Positions 6,916 through 12,608 of a stretch of 16,692 bases of DNA are shown here, one piece after another (the stretch's first letter is position 1; every line of letters begins with the position of its first letter). Location of the stretch: assembly GCA_902497095.1 (NCBI GenBank), contig CABVDD010000040.1:1-16692 (forward strand), written 5' to 3'. The notes under the pieces are model-generated. The model was not told the DNA's origin. It did no database searches and saw only the letters and a program-made list of their open reading frames with translations. The stretch comes from an uncultured Faecalicoccus sp. Its GTDB lineage: Bacteria; Bacillota_I; Bacilli_A; Erysipelotrichales; Erysipelotrichaceae. The position numbers and the translations under genes were made by a program.

Positions 6916-7698
6916 ATGAAAAATTATCATACACATACAGCACGATGTCACCATGCGATGGGAACAGATGAAGATTATGTACAAGTTGCGATACAAGAAG
7001 GTTATACAACACTAGGCTTTTCAGACCATGCATGTTGGCATTACGCAAGTAACTTTCGTCCACATATTCGTATGTTGGAAACAGAGTTTGAGGGGTATCA
7101 AAAAAGCATTTTGGATTTAAAGCATACATATCAAGATCAGGTTGAGATCTTATGTGGCATGGAAGCAGAGTATTTTCCTGAATATATGAAATGGATGCGC
7201 AATTTTTGTATTCAGAAAAATATAGATTATTTAATTTTTGGAAATCACTATCATAAAAGTGATGAGACTGGTATATACTATGGAAATTGCGATCCAAGTT
7301 ATGTCCCAAAATATTTTGAATCAACATTACAAGGATTAAGTACCGGAATGTATTCTTGTCTTGCACATCCGGAATTGATTCTTTTAAATCATTTTCCAAA
7401 ATGGAATGATACTTTAGAAGAAGGATTACACAGAATTTGTAAACTAGCCAAAGAATTGGATATTCCTTTAGAATATAATGTTCTTGGTTTACAAAAGGCT
7501 AGACAGATGGGCTTTATAGCATATCCCCACCCTAGATTTTGGAGCATCGCATCTCAATATAAAAATAAAGCTATTATTGGTATGGATGCCCATCAACCAT
7601 TTGGCTTGGAAAAGGAATTATTTCTTCAAGCACAAGATGCACTTGCGAAATATGATGTAGAGATCGTAGATACATTAAAAAAAGTTGATTTTAAATAA
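6916..7698 (+). CDS. hisK: PHP-domain histidinol-phosphatase (HisK/HisJ type)
   Basis: A PHP-superfamily metal phosphoesterase, 260 residues. Metal ligands are visible in order: HTH in NYHTHTARC (H5, H7), SDHACW (about 36-41), GMEAEYF with the glutamate ligand, GNHYHKSD, the histidine in CLAHPEL and the closing MDAHQP. This spacing fits HisK/HisJ-type histidinol-phosphatase, which makes histidinol from its phosphate. The start at 6916 has GAGGT inside the truA end and follows truA by 2 bases. No other histidine-biosynthesis gene is present here, so a different phosphorylated substrate is possible. A terminator follows directly and ends the ecf-truA transcript. Confidence 0.82.
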   Translation: MKNYHTHTARCHHAMGTDEDYVQVAIQEGYTTLGFSDHACWHYASNFRPHIRMLETEFEGYQKSILDLKHTYQDQVEILCGMEAEYFPEYMKWMRNFCIQKNIDYLIFGNHYHKSDETGIYYGNCDPSYVPKYFESTLQGLSTGMYSCLAHPELILLNHFPKWNDTLEEGLHRICKLAKELDIPLEYNVLGLQKARQMGFIAYPHPRFWSIASQYKNKAIIGMDAHQPFGLEKELFLQAQDALAKYDVEIVDTLKKVDFK

Positions 7699-7702
7699 AT
7701 TC

Positions 7703-7730
7703 AAGGACCAGTTTTATAGACTGGTTTTTA
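7703..7730 (+). terminator. Intrinsic terminator after the histidinol-phosphatase gene
   Basis: Stem ACCAGT (7707-7712) / ACTGGT (7720-7725) with loop TTTATAG, extended outward by G-T and A-T pairs to 7703 and 7729. The right side continues into a T-run. Confidence 0.88.
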
Positions 7731-7818
7731 TTATGTTTGGCCTTGTTTAAAGTATAGGAATATTGTTTAAAATTTACTTTGCATAATCTTCATTTTGCAT
7801 TAATTTTATACTGTAATA

Positions 7819-7847
7819 TTGACTTTTCTTTACTTTTTGCATAAGAT
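7819..7847 (+). promoter_or_regulatory. Likely sigma-A promoter of rplM-rpsI
   Basis: TTGACT (7819-7824) is a near-perfect -35, with TAAGAT at 7842-7847 after a 17-base spacer. Transcription would start near 7854, at the first base of the candidate L13 leader, which supports this choice. The upstream stretch 7770-7818 is very AT-rich and could act as an UP element. TTTGCAT-like words recur at about 7779, 7794 and 7836. Confidence 0.65.
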
Positions 7848-7852
7848 AATAC

Positions 7853-7903
7853 ATGGCTAATCTTCGGCCGTTTCAGCCCCGGTAATGCTGAAATCAAGGA
7901 GGA
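7853..7903 (+). ncRNA. Candidate ribosomal protein L13 leader (autoregulatory 5' UTR element)
   Basis: Two adjacent hairpins fill the short untranslated leader. GGCT (7855-7858) pairs with GGCC (7866-7869). A perfect 7-bp stem TTTCAGC (7871-7877) / GCTGAAA (7887-7893) encloses CCCGGTAAT. The second stem ends 2 bases before the AAGGAGG binding site of rplM (7896-7902). Firmicutes carry a known L13 leader by which r-protein L13 is thought to repress its own operon. Position and two-hairpin shape fit, but family membership was not tested with a covariance model. Confidence 0.6.
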
Positions 7904-7910
7904 AATGAGA

Positions 7911-8348
7911 ATGCGTCAAACTACAATGGCAAAACCTGCCGACGTAACACGTACATGGTATGTAGTAGACGGTGAAGGACAAACCTTAGGTCGCTTGGCC
8001 ACTACTTGTGCGCATGTATTGAGAGGAAAACACAAACCTACATACACACCAAATGTTGACTGTGGTGATTATGTAATTGTGATCAATGCCGACAAAGTCG
8101 ACATGACTGGAAACAAATTAAACACTGAGAAGTACTACAACCACTCTGGATACTTTGGAGGTATGCGAGTTCGTACTGCCAAAGAAATGAAAGAAAAATA
8201 TCCAGTAGAATGGGTAGAAAGAGCTGTAAAGGGAATGCTTCCACACACTAAATTAGGTGATGTTATGCGTGGACATTTATTTGTATACGCTGGAAGTGAA
8301 CATCCACATGCTGCTCAGAAACCTGTTGAATTAAAGGTGAAAGGATAA
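7911..8348 (+). CDS. rplM: 50S ribosomal protein L13
   Basis: Ribosomal protein L13 of the large subunit, 145 residues, the normal length. Conserved stretches are TWYVVDGEGQTLGRLAT, LRGKHKPTYTPNVDCGDYV, KYYNHSGYFGG, AVKGMLPHTKLG and the C-terminal VYAGSEHPHAAQKP. Two in-frame ATGs exist. The one at 7905 lies only two bases from the AAGGAGG site (7896-7902), while the one at 7911 has an 8-base gap and yields MRQTTMAKPADVTRTW, which lines up with the family's MRTTPMA-type N-terminus. I therefore use 7911. rpsI follows after 13 bases with its own AAGGAGG. Confidence 0.97.
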   Translation: MRQTTMAKPADVTRTWYVVDGEGQTLGRLATTCAHVLRGKHKPTYTPNVDCGDYVIVINADKVDMTGNKLNTEKYYNHSGYFGGMRVRTAKEMKEKYPVEWVERAVKGMLPHTKLGDVMRGHLFVYAGSEHPHAAQKPVELKVKG

Positions 8349-8361
8349 GGAGGAATAGAAG

Positions 8362-8763
8362 ATGGCAAATACAAACATCGTTCAATATCATGGTGTAGGA
8401 CGTCGTAAAAAATCTATTGCTCGTGTATTCTTACGCCCAGGAACAGGAAATATTGAAGTCAACGGTAAAACTTTGGAAGAATATCTTCCATTGGAAACAT
8501 TGCGTATGGTTGTTAAATCACCATTAGAACTGACAAATACTTTGGATCAGTTTGATATTGTAATCAATGTACATGGTGGTGGATACACTGGACAAGCTGG
8601 TGCTATGCGTCATGGTGTTACACGTGCTTTAATGGAAGCAAGTGATGACTATCGTCCAGTATTAAAAGCGGCCGGATTCGTAACTCGTGACCCTCGTGCT
8701 AAAGAACGTAAGAAATACGGTTTAAAAGCAGCACGTCGTGCTCCACAGTTCTCAAAACGTTAG
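8362..8763 (+). CDS. rpsI: 30S ribosomal protein S9
   Basis: Ribosomal protein S9, 133 residues, whose C-terminal tail reaches the P-site tRNA. Features are the N-terminal YHGVGRRKKSIARVFLRPG, the HGGGYTGQAGAMRHGVTRAL core and the basic end RDPRAKERKKYGLKAARR followed by APQFSKR. AAGGAGG at 8347-8353 overlaps the rplM stop. The stop is TAG followed at once by in-frame TAA TAA. The last 16 bases from 8747 recur exactly at 10419, so the 3' end of this gene looks like the integration site of a mobile element that restored the coding end. Confidence 0.97.
   Translation: MANTNIVQYHGVGRRKKSIARVFLRPGTGNIEVNGKTLEEYLPLETLRMVVKSPLELTNTLDQFDIVINVHGGGYTGQAGAMRHGVTRALMEASDDYRPVLKAAGFVTRDPRAKERKKYGLKAARRAPQFSKR
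8747..8762 (+). repeat. Direct repeat copy 1 (attL-like), last codons of rpsI
   Basis: The 16-base word AGTTCTCAAAACGTTA encodes most of QFSKR-stop at the end of rpsI. It is identical to 10419-10434. Confidence 0.8.
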
Positions 8764-8787
8764 TAATAATTGTTGTGAGAAGATTAG

Positions 8788-8836
8788 AGAAGTATTTAGA
8801 CTTTATGAGAAGTTTAGATACTTCTTTTTTGTTTTT
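8788..8836 (+). terminator. Strong intrinsic terminator after rpsI, inside the putative element
   Basis: A 16-bp stem (8788-8803 with 8810-8825, two G-T pairs) and a 6-base loop are followed by TTTTTTGTTTTT. It now ends the rplM-rpsI transcript and shields the downstream cassette. If the flanking repeats are attachment sites, the element brought this terminator with it. Confidence 0.92.
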
Positions 8837-8865
8837 AAAAATACGAAACTGTAAAGAGTAAAAAA

Positions 8866-8887
8866 AACTTCTTACTAGCGTATGCTA
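8866..8887 (+). repeat. Operator-like direct repeat, copy 1
   Basis: A 22-base sequence starting AACTTCTTAC and ending TAGCGTATGCTA, repeated exactly 39 bases downstream at 8905. It contains the inverted repeat TAGC-GTAT-GCTA (8876-8887), a dyad of the size bound by XRE-family dimers. Confidence 0.75.
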
Positions 8888-8902
8888 ATAAAAAGTTTAT
8901 GT

Positions 8903-8930
8903 TTAACTTCTTACTAGCGTATGCTAGAAT
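8903..8930 (+). promoter_or_regulatory. Likely promoter of the XRE/ART two-gene operon
   Basis: -35 candidate TTAACT (8903-8908), 16-base spacer, -10 TAGAAT (8925-8930). Operator copy 2 overlaps both. AGGTGA at 8940-8945 then serves the ATG at 8956. Confidence 0.55.
8905..8926 (+). repeat. Operator-like direct repeat, copy 2, within the promoter
   Basis: Identical to 8866-8887. Here the dyad extends to CTAGC-GTAT-GCTAG (8914-8927). It fills the spacer between the proposed -35 and -10 of the XRE/ART gene, so a protein bound here would block transcription. The 39-base centre spacing is close to four helical turns, placing both copies on nearly the same face. Confidence 0.75.
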
Positions 8931-8955
8931 AAAGCTGTGAGGTGATATCAAATCT

Positions 8956-9813
8956 ATGATGAATTATAGAATAGATGAGGATGTTAAATTAATTAGGGAG
9001 CTACTTAATTTATCTCAGAAACAATTTGCTGAAAGAATAGGTGTTGATGCGATTACAGTAGCAAGATGGGAAACCGGAAAAATAGGTACAATTGAAAGTA
9101 ATATTGAAAAAATATATACTTTTGCATTTAATAATAATATCTTTATAAATGAGATTAAAGCACAACTGTATTATGAAGATTTAACAAATGAGAATAAATT
9201 GGTATTATACCATGGAGCTAAGAACATAATAGAAGGTACTATTGATATTGAACATTCAAAAAACAATAATGATTTTGGTAAAGGGTTTTACTGTGGTGAA
9301 AGTTTTGAGCAGTCATCATTATTTGTAAGTGGATTTGATACGTCTAGCGTTTATATATTAAGTTTCAATCCACAAAACCTTTCTAGCATTGAATATAAAG
9401 TCAATCAAGAATGGATGATGACAATAGCATATTTTAGAGGAAGACTAAATGGTTATGAGGATCATCCAGTTATCAAAAATCTAATAAACAAATTAGAGAA
9501 CATAGATTATTTGGTAGCGCCAATCGCTGATAATAGGATGTTTAGAATTATAGATAGTTTTATCGAAGGCGAAATTACTGATGAACAGTGCATACATTGT
9601 TTAGCAGCTACTAACTTAGGGTTTCAATACGTTTTTAAAACAGATAGAGCGTTGAGTCAGGTGAATATTGTCGAAAGATGTTATTTATGTAGTAAAGAAA
9701 AAGAAAAATACCAAATCAAAAGATTAGAGGATAATAAAGTTGGAGATACCAAAATTAAAATGGCTAGAAGGCAGTATAGGGGGCAAGGTCAATATATTGA
9801 CGATATATTATGA
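8956..9813 (+). CDS. XRE-type HTH fused to DUF3990/ADP-ribosyltransferase-like domain, putative toxin and autorepressor
   Basis: 285 residues in two parts. Residues about 9-65 form a helix-turn-helix of the XRE/Cro-CI type (KLIRELLNLSQKQFAERIGV, then TVARWETGK). From about 82 onward the sequence resembles DUF3990 and, more broadly, the H-Y-type ADP-ribosyltransferase fold: KLVLYHGAKN (H86), then NDFGKGFYCGESFEQSSLF (Y112), comparable to the YGKGIYF-type motif of PARP-like enzymes. The later block ADNRMFRIIDSFIEGEI and HCLAATNLGFQYVFKT match conserved DUF3990-type positions. By analogy it would use NAD+ to modify a cell target, with the HTH binding the upstream repeats. Which residue completes the active site is unclear. 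It overlaps its partner by ATGA. ATG 8956 is followed directly by ATG 8959. Confidence 0.72.
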   Translation: MMNYRIDEDVKLIRELLNLSQKQFAERIGVDAITVARWETGKIGTIESNIEKIYTFAFNNNIFINEIKAQLYYEDLTNENKLVLYHGAKNIIEGTIDIEHSKNNNDFGKGFYCGESFEQSSLFVSGFDTSSVYILSFNPQNLSSIEYKVNQEWMMTIAYFRGRLNGYEDHPVIKNLINKLENIDYLVAPIADNRMFRIIDSFIEGEITDEQCIHCLAATNLGFQYVFKTDRALSQVNIVERCYLCSKEKEKYQIKRLEDNKVGDTKIKMARRQYRGQGQYIDDIL

Positions 9814-10307
9814 AAAGAGAAATGGATCAAGTAGGTTTGTTACTATGTGATATACAAGGTAAAATTTTTGAACAATCTGTTACTAGAGAAGAATGTAGTT
9901 CAAATATATTTATCCGCCGATTTATGAATTCTAAATTTGTTTCTAGAATGGATAATTTAACCTTTATAAATGAAAGCATGACAATTGAAGAAATTTTTGA
10001 AGAACTTGATATAGAATATGGTAAAACCAGTTATGGAAAAATAAAATTTTCAATTAATGAGATGTATTGGATAGGGTATATTTATAGATATCTATCATAT
10101 GTTTATCAAATTGATAGTAAAAATGCTTATAAGATTATAAAAGGTACAGAGCTAAGACATTTATTCTTTACATATCATTCCCTAGATCCAATGAATGCAA
10201 TTGATAGAATTTTAGAAGCAAAATCATTAGTATTAGATAAAGATAGTTCCCAATTGACTAAAGAAGGGGTAAAAATACTGAGAAGCATAAAAAAATTGAA
10301 GAATTAA
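9810..10307 (+). CDS. Partner of the XRE/ART protein, putative antitoxin; unknown family
   Basis: 165 residues with no motif I can name with certainty. The first third contains REMDQVGLLLCDIQGKIFEQS, then a stretch likely to be helical (SMTIEEIFEELDIEYG). The middle is the best conserved-looking part: NEMYWIGYIYRYLSYVYQ followed by TELRHLFFTYHSLDPMNAIDRILEA. It has no signal peptide or membrane helix. The start ATG overlaps the XRE/ART stop (ATGA), so both proteins should be made in coupled amounts, as in toxin-antitoxin or effector-immunity pairs. DUF3990 genes are commonly paired with small partners such as DUF3791, but this protein is longer and I cannot place it in that family. The antitoxin role is inferred from context. 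Confidence 0.6.
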   Translation: MKREMDQVGLLLCDIQGKIFEQSVTREECSSNIFIRRFMNSKFVSRMDNLTFINESMTIEEIFEELDIEYGKTSYGKIKFSINEMYWIGYIYRYLSYVYQIDSKNAYKIIKGTELRHLFFTYHSLDPMNAIDRILEAKSLVLDKDSSQLTKEGVKILRSIKKLKN

Positions 10308-10339
10308 GTGTTAAGTAAATAATTTAGCAAACTATTTGA

Positions 10340-10370
10340 GTTGTGCTAAAAAAATTTTTGGCAATGCAAC
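10340..10370 (+). other. Imperfect hairpin after the antitoxin-like gene, possible weak terminator
   Basis: GTTGTGC then an A-run (10340-10354) can pair with a T-run followed by GGCAATGCAAC (10355-10370), with a 3-base bulge. It lies 33 bases after the partner gene's stop. No T-run follows the structure, so it is a poor terminator on this strand. Confidence 0.3.
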
Positions 10371-10393
10371 AGGTAAGAAACAAAAAGGCTGTA

Positions 10394-10415
10394 AAACCTT
10401 TATTTTATAAGGTTT
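10394..10415 (+). other. Hairpin immediately before repeat copy 2
   Basis: Perfect 7-bp inverted repeat AAACCTT (10394-10400) / AAGGTTT (10409-10415) around TATTTTAT. It ends 3 bases before the attR-like repeat. It could be an arm site of a recombinase, a transcription end for the cassette, or chance. Confidence 0.4.
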
Positions 10416-10418
10416 CTA

Positions 10419-10434
10419 AGTTCTCAAAACGTTA
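10419..10434 (+). repeat. Direct repeat copy 2 (attR-like), duplicate of the rpsI 3' end
   Basis: AGTTCTCAAAACGTTA, identical to 8747-8762. Read in the rpsI frame with the bases around it, it gives KFSKR-TAA, i.e. an alternative rpsI end with a TAA stop. That is what the uninterrupted gene would be expected to have carried. Confidence 0.8.
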
Positions 10435-10464
10435 ATTTTTGGGAATATTCAAAACAATTCAAAA

Positions 10465-10521
10465 AAACTCAAGTCGCTCAAAGCCTTTATTTATCGGCTC
10501 AAATACGATTTGAGTTTTTTT
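10465..10521. terminator. Bidirectional intrinsic terminator, probably the original rpsI terminator
   Basis: Stem AAACTCAAGTCG (10465-10476) / CGATTTGAGTTT (10506-10517), 12 bp with one G-T pair, with an inner AGCC/GGCT stem in the loop. A T-run follows to 10521. The left arm is preceded by a run of A (10461-10467), so it also works on the minus strand. It lies about 30 bases past the second att-like repeat and just past the end of a minus-strand remnant. Confidence 0.88.
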
Positions 10522-10525
10522 GTGT

Positions 10526-10734
10526 TTATTGAGTTTTTAAACGGTAAGCAACACGTATGCGATACAATAAATGTTCTTTTTCTATAAAAATTACATGCAT
10601 TAAGAAATTCCTACCTAAATTTGTAATTTGATATGAATTTGTTTTGAATAGTTGTTTAATTGTAGGAGTTCTTATTCCTTTAAGTTTTCTTCTCTTTTTA
10701 GATCTTTTAAATAGTCAATATAAGATTCAGGTTT
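10526..10734 (-). pseudogene. Possible decayed minus-strand gene fragment, unknown
   Basis: On the minus strand 10714-10526 is open for 62 codons and reads, in part, QLFKTNSYQITNLG then RNFLMHVIFIEKEHLLYRIRVAYRL before TAA. Just upstream, 10734-10673 in another frame reads KPESYIDYLKDLKREENLKE before a stop. The two pieces look like parts of one protein split by a frameshift. No start codon or ribosome binding site supports a complete gene. The bidirectional terminator beyond its end supports a former convergent gene. I do not recognise the family, and chance open frames of this length do occur in AT-rich DNA. Confidence 0.3.
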
Positions 10735-11053
10735 TTACCTCGTTGTATATCGATGCTAATTTCTAATAAACTAAATCATTCAAGCTTAGATTTGATTGTT
10801 AATAATTAATGCATATTGGATATAGTTAAAAATGAGTTAAAATCTATACACTGCGAACGTGTCAAAACAATTATTTACACTATTGAAAAATCTAACGAAT
10901 AAAATAGGGAAAATAGTTTTCTTTAGCAAATCTTGGAAATGAGAGATTACTTTATTCAGATACTGCCTAGCAAATTAAACTGGTTACATTGCAAATATAT
11001 TTTTGTGAGAAAACTTACGAGGTAAATATCTTTATTATCGTTTTATAAGGATT
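10735..11053. other. AT-rich stretch with no identifiable gene
   Basis: About 320 bases with stops in all frames and no RNA gene that I can see. Short open patches on both strands (for example plus-strand ILEMRDYFIQILPSKLNWLHC near 10932-10993) lack starts and binding sites. With the remnant just before it, this looks like decayed accessory DNA between the rpsI region and the sugar locus. Confidence 0.6.
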
Positions 11054-11833
11054 TTAAATTATTATAAAGTGTGCTCCTTTTTTGCTTAGAGTATTGATGA
11101 TTTCTTTATCTACGTTATCATCAGTGATAAAAGTGTCAACATCCTTAATTGTGCATAATATCTTTAATTCAGATTTATTAAATTTAGAATGATCTGCAAG
11201 AACAAAAGTTTTTTTAGCGTGTTGTATCATTTTGGTTTTTATACTTTGTTCTGTGATTCCAGCGCTTGTAACCAAACCCTCTGAATCTATTCCATTTGGA
11301 GATAAAAAGAAAATATCGCTTCGATAAGTTTTGAAAATACTATCAGTGGTTTCATCGTGAAAACAACCGTGTTTATGATCAAATAGACCTCCTGCTAAGC
11401 AAAGTTGAATATCTTCATTTTTAGATAAGATAGTAGCTGCTGAAAGATTGTTTGTGATTACTGTGCAAGGAATTTGATTATCTAAAATTTTTTGAGCAAG
11501 AATAATAGAAGTGGTTCCTGAATCTAAAGTGATAATCATTCCAGCTTGAATTATGTAATTAACTACATATTGAGCAATCTTTTCTTTTGCTTTAATATTC
11601 TCTTTCATTCTTTTTTGTAAGTGTGAATTATGATTTACGATTTCGTTAGCAATCGCTCCGCCTCGAATTCTTTTTAAAACTCCTTCTTTCTCCAATTTTG
11701 TTAGATCATTTCTTAAAGTTGCTTCACTACATCTAAACTTTTTACAAAGTTCATCTATAGTGACAGTTCGTTTTAAAAGAATATAATCTTTAATTCCATT
11801 TTGTCTTTCGAAACTTTTTTTTAATGTCTGCAT
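11054..11833 (-). CDS. DeoR-family transcriptional regulator of the PTS/HPS/PHI operon
   Basis: 259 residues, the usual DeoR/GlpR length. The N-terminal winged HTH (about 13-62) shows IKDYILLKRTVTIDELCKKF and the family signature SEATLRNDLTKLEKEGVLKR then RIRGGA. The C-terminal sugar-phosphate sensor domain has LDSGTTSIILAQKI (about 103-116), TNNLSAATIL, LAGGLFD, SPNGIDSEGLVTSAGITEQ and FVLADHSKFNKSEL, matching the fold used to bind phosphorylated sugars. AGGAGT (forward 11839-11844) precedes its ATG by 5 bases. It is transcribed away from the PTS operon, so it probably represses that operon until a sugar phosphate, perhaps an amino-sugar or hexulose phosphate, is bound. The effector is unknown. 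Confidence 0.93.
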   Translation of the reverse strand: MQTLKKSFERQNGIKDYILLKRTVTIDELCKKFRCSEATLRNDLTKLEKEGVLKRIRGGAIANEIVNHNSHLQKRMKENIKAKEKIAQYVVNYIIQAGMIITLDSGTTSIILAQKILDNQIPCTVITNNLSAATILSKNEDIQLCLAGGLFDHKHGCFHDETTDSIFKTYRSDIFFLSPNGIDSEGLVTSAGITEQSIKTKMIQHAKKTFVLADHSKFNKSELKILCTIKDVDTFITDDNVDKEIINTLSKKGAHFIII

Positions 11834-11907
11834 TAGCTACTCCTATAGTAATTCTTAAATTCCCTCTATAAATGATTTATCTTCCATAACTGTGTCAAAC
11901 GGTTAAT

Positions 11908-11936
11908 AATGGCCTTAACTTAGAAAAAAGGCTATT
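11908..11936. promoter_or_regulatory. Inverted repeat in the regulator's upstream region
   Basis: AATGGCCTT (11908-11916) and AAGGCTATT (11928-11936) form a 9-bp inverted repeat with one imperfect pair and an 11-base loop. It lies between the DeoR start and the divergent promoter. It could be a hairpin in the regulator's 5' leader or a protein site. I could not find a convincing promoter for the regulator; TATAGT (minus strand, 11964-11959) is the best -10 candidate. Confidence 0.35.
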
Positions 11937-12040
11937 GATACAGTCAATTATAATAAATACTATACCACAAGAATCATTATTTTCTAAATCAAAAATAATA
12001 GCATCTAAAAACGAATAAATAAAAAATAACGGTTTTAAAA

Positions 12041-12087
12041 TTATTGACATCGATAATAAAAATATGTATATTATTGATATAGATAAT
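12041..12087. promoter_or_regulatory. Two operator-like repeats over the PTS promoter; first copy also matches a cre site
   Basis: TTATTGACATCGATAAT (12041-12057) and TTATTGATATAGATAAT (12071-12087) match at 15 of 17 positions and start 30 bases apart. Each is a rough palindrome. One covers the -35, the other the -10 and start, which suits cooperative repression by the divergent DeoR protein. The first copy also contains TGACATCGATAATA (12045-12058), which fits the general cre consensus TGWNANCGNTNWCA at all but one position, so CcpA control is possible. Confidence 0.6.
12044..12072 (+). promoter_or_regulatory. Sigma-A promoter of the PTS-nagB-HPS-PHI operon
   Basis: A consensus TTGACA (12044-12049) and TATATT (12067-12072) are separated by exactly 17 bases. 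Transcription should start near 12079, about 40 bases before the first gene. Such a strong promoter fits an operon held off by repression. Confidence 0.85.
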
Positions 12088-12088
12088 A

Positions 12089-12098
12089 TTGACGTCAA
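12089..12098. promoter_or_regulatory. Perfect 10-bp palindrome in the operon leader
   Basis: TTGACGTCAA is fully self-complementary and lies between the transcription start region and the AAAGGAG binding site. It repeats the TTGAC word found in the promoter. It may be a third half-related operator or may be chance. Confidence 0.35.
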
Positions 12099-12119
12099 AA
12101 ATATCGGAAAGGAGAAAAA

Positions 12120-12596
12120 ATGTCCACACCTAATATTGTATTATGTCGAATTGATAATCGCCTGGTTCATGGGCAGGTTGGGGTCAAATGGTTAAATTAT
12201 TCAGATGCAAATTTATTAATAGTAGTTGATGATCAAGTAGCAAAAGATCCAATTCAGCAAAAGATTATGAAACTGACTGCAGATAACTATAAAGTTCAAA
12301 TTCGTTTTTTTACCATTCAACATACAGCAGATATTATTGATAAAGCTGCACCGGCACAAAGAATTTTTATTTTAACTAAAACACCTCATGAAATGTTAGA
12401 ACTTATTAAAAAAGGTGTACCTATTAAAGAGGTTAATGTGGGAAATATGCATTATTCTGAAGGGAAAAAACAGATTAGTTCTAGAGCTTATGCAGATGAA
12501 AAGGATATAGAAGAGTTGAAAGAAATTCAAAGTCGTATTGACCGTTTATATTTTCAAGATTATCCAGTTTCTCCTGAAGAGAAAGTGGTTTTATAG
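12120..12596 (+). CDS. PTS system mannose/fructose/sorbose family, IIB component
   Basis: 158 residues, the normal size of a free-standing IIB of the mannose family. It takes phosphate from IIA on a histidine and passes it to the sugar during transport. The active site is H17 in CRIDNRLVHGQVGVKW (9-24). The VVDDQVAKDP segment and VNVGNMHYSEGKKQI followed by SSRAYADEKDIEEL match the family, and the GNMHY type is reminiscent of the N-acetylgalactosamine/galactosamine branch. It starts after AAAGGAG (12108-12114) and opens the operon behind a strong promoter. The sugar cannot be fixed from this protein alone. Confidence 0.95.
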   Translation: MSTPNIVLCRIDNRLVHGQVGVKWLNYSDANLLIVVDDQVAKDPIQQKIMKLTADNYKVQIRFFTIQHTADIIDKAAPAQRIFILTKTPHEMLELIKKGVPIKEVNVGNMHYSEGKKQISSRAYADEKDIEELKEIQSRIDRLYFQDYPVSPEEKVVL

Positions 12597-12608
12597 GAAG
12601 GAGATTGT

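Larger units (their letters stand above)
8747..10434 (+). mobile_element. Small putative integrated element in the 3' end of rpsI, carrying a toxin-antitoxin-like pair, no integrase
   Basis: A perfect 16-bp direct repeat (AGTTCTCAAAACGTTA) lies at the end of rpsI (8747-8762) and at 10419-10434. Between the copies are a terminator, an operator/promoter region, an XRE/ADP-ribosyltransferase-like gene and its overlapping partner. The second repeat is followed 30 bases later by a terminator that would suit the original rpsI end. Streptococcal integrative elements are known to use the rpsI 3' end. No recombinase gene or clear remnant lies inside, so the element is a decayed remnant, was mobilised in trans, or is misread. 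Internal genes use many AGA and ATA codons, unlike the CGT-rich ribosomal genes beside them. Confidence 0.6.

Noticed and set aside
7905..7910. ATG 7905 as the rplM start
   Set aside because: Only two bases separate it from the AAGGAGG site. ATG 7911 is spaced correctly and matches the L13 N-terminus.
8866..8926. CRISPR array
   Set aside because: Only two repeats with a 17-base gap, no cas genes, and a clear promoter-operator context.
10419..10434. Remnant of a duplicated rpsI gene
   Set aside because: Similarity stops exactly at both ends of the 16 bases; nothing upstream resembles rpsI. A site-specific insertion explains this better.
10735..11053. Small genes on either strand
   Set aside because: Only short open patches without start codons or ribosome binding sites; none gives a recognisable protein.
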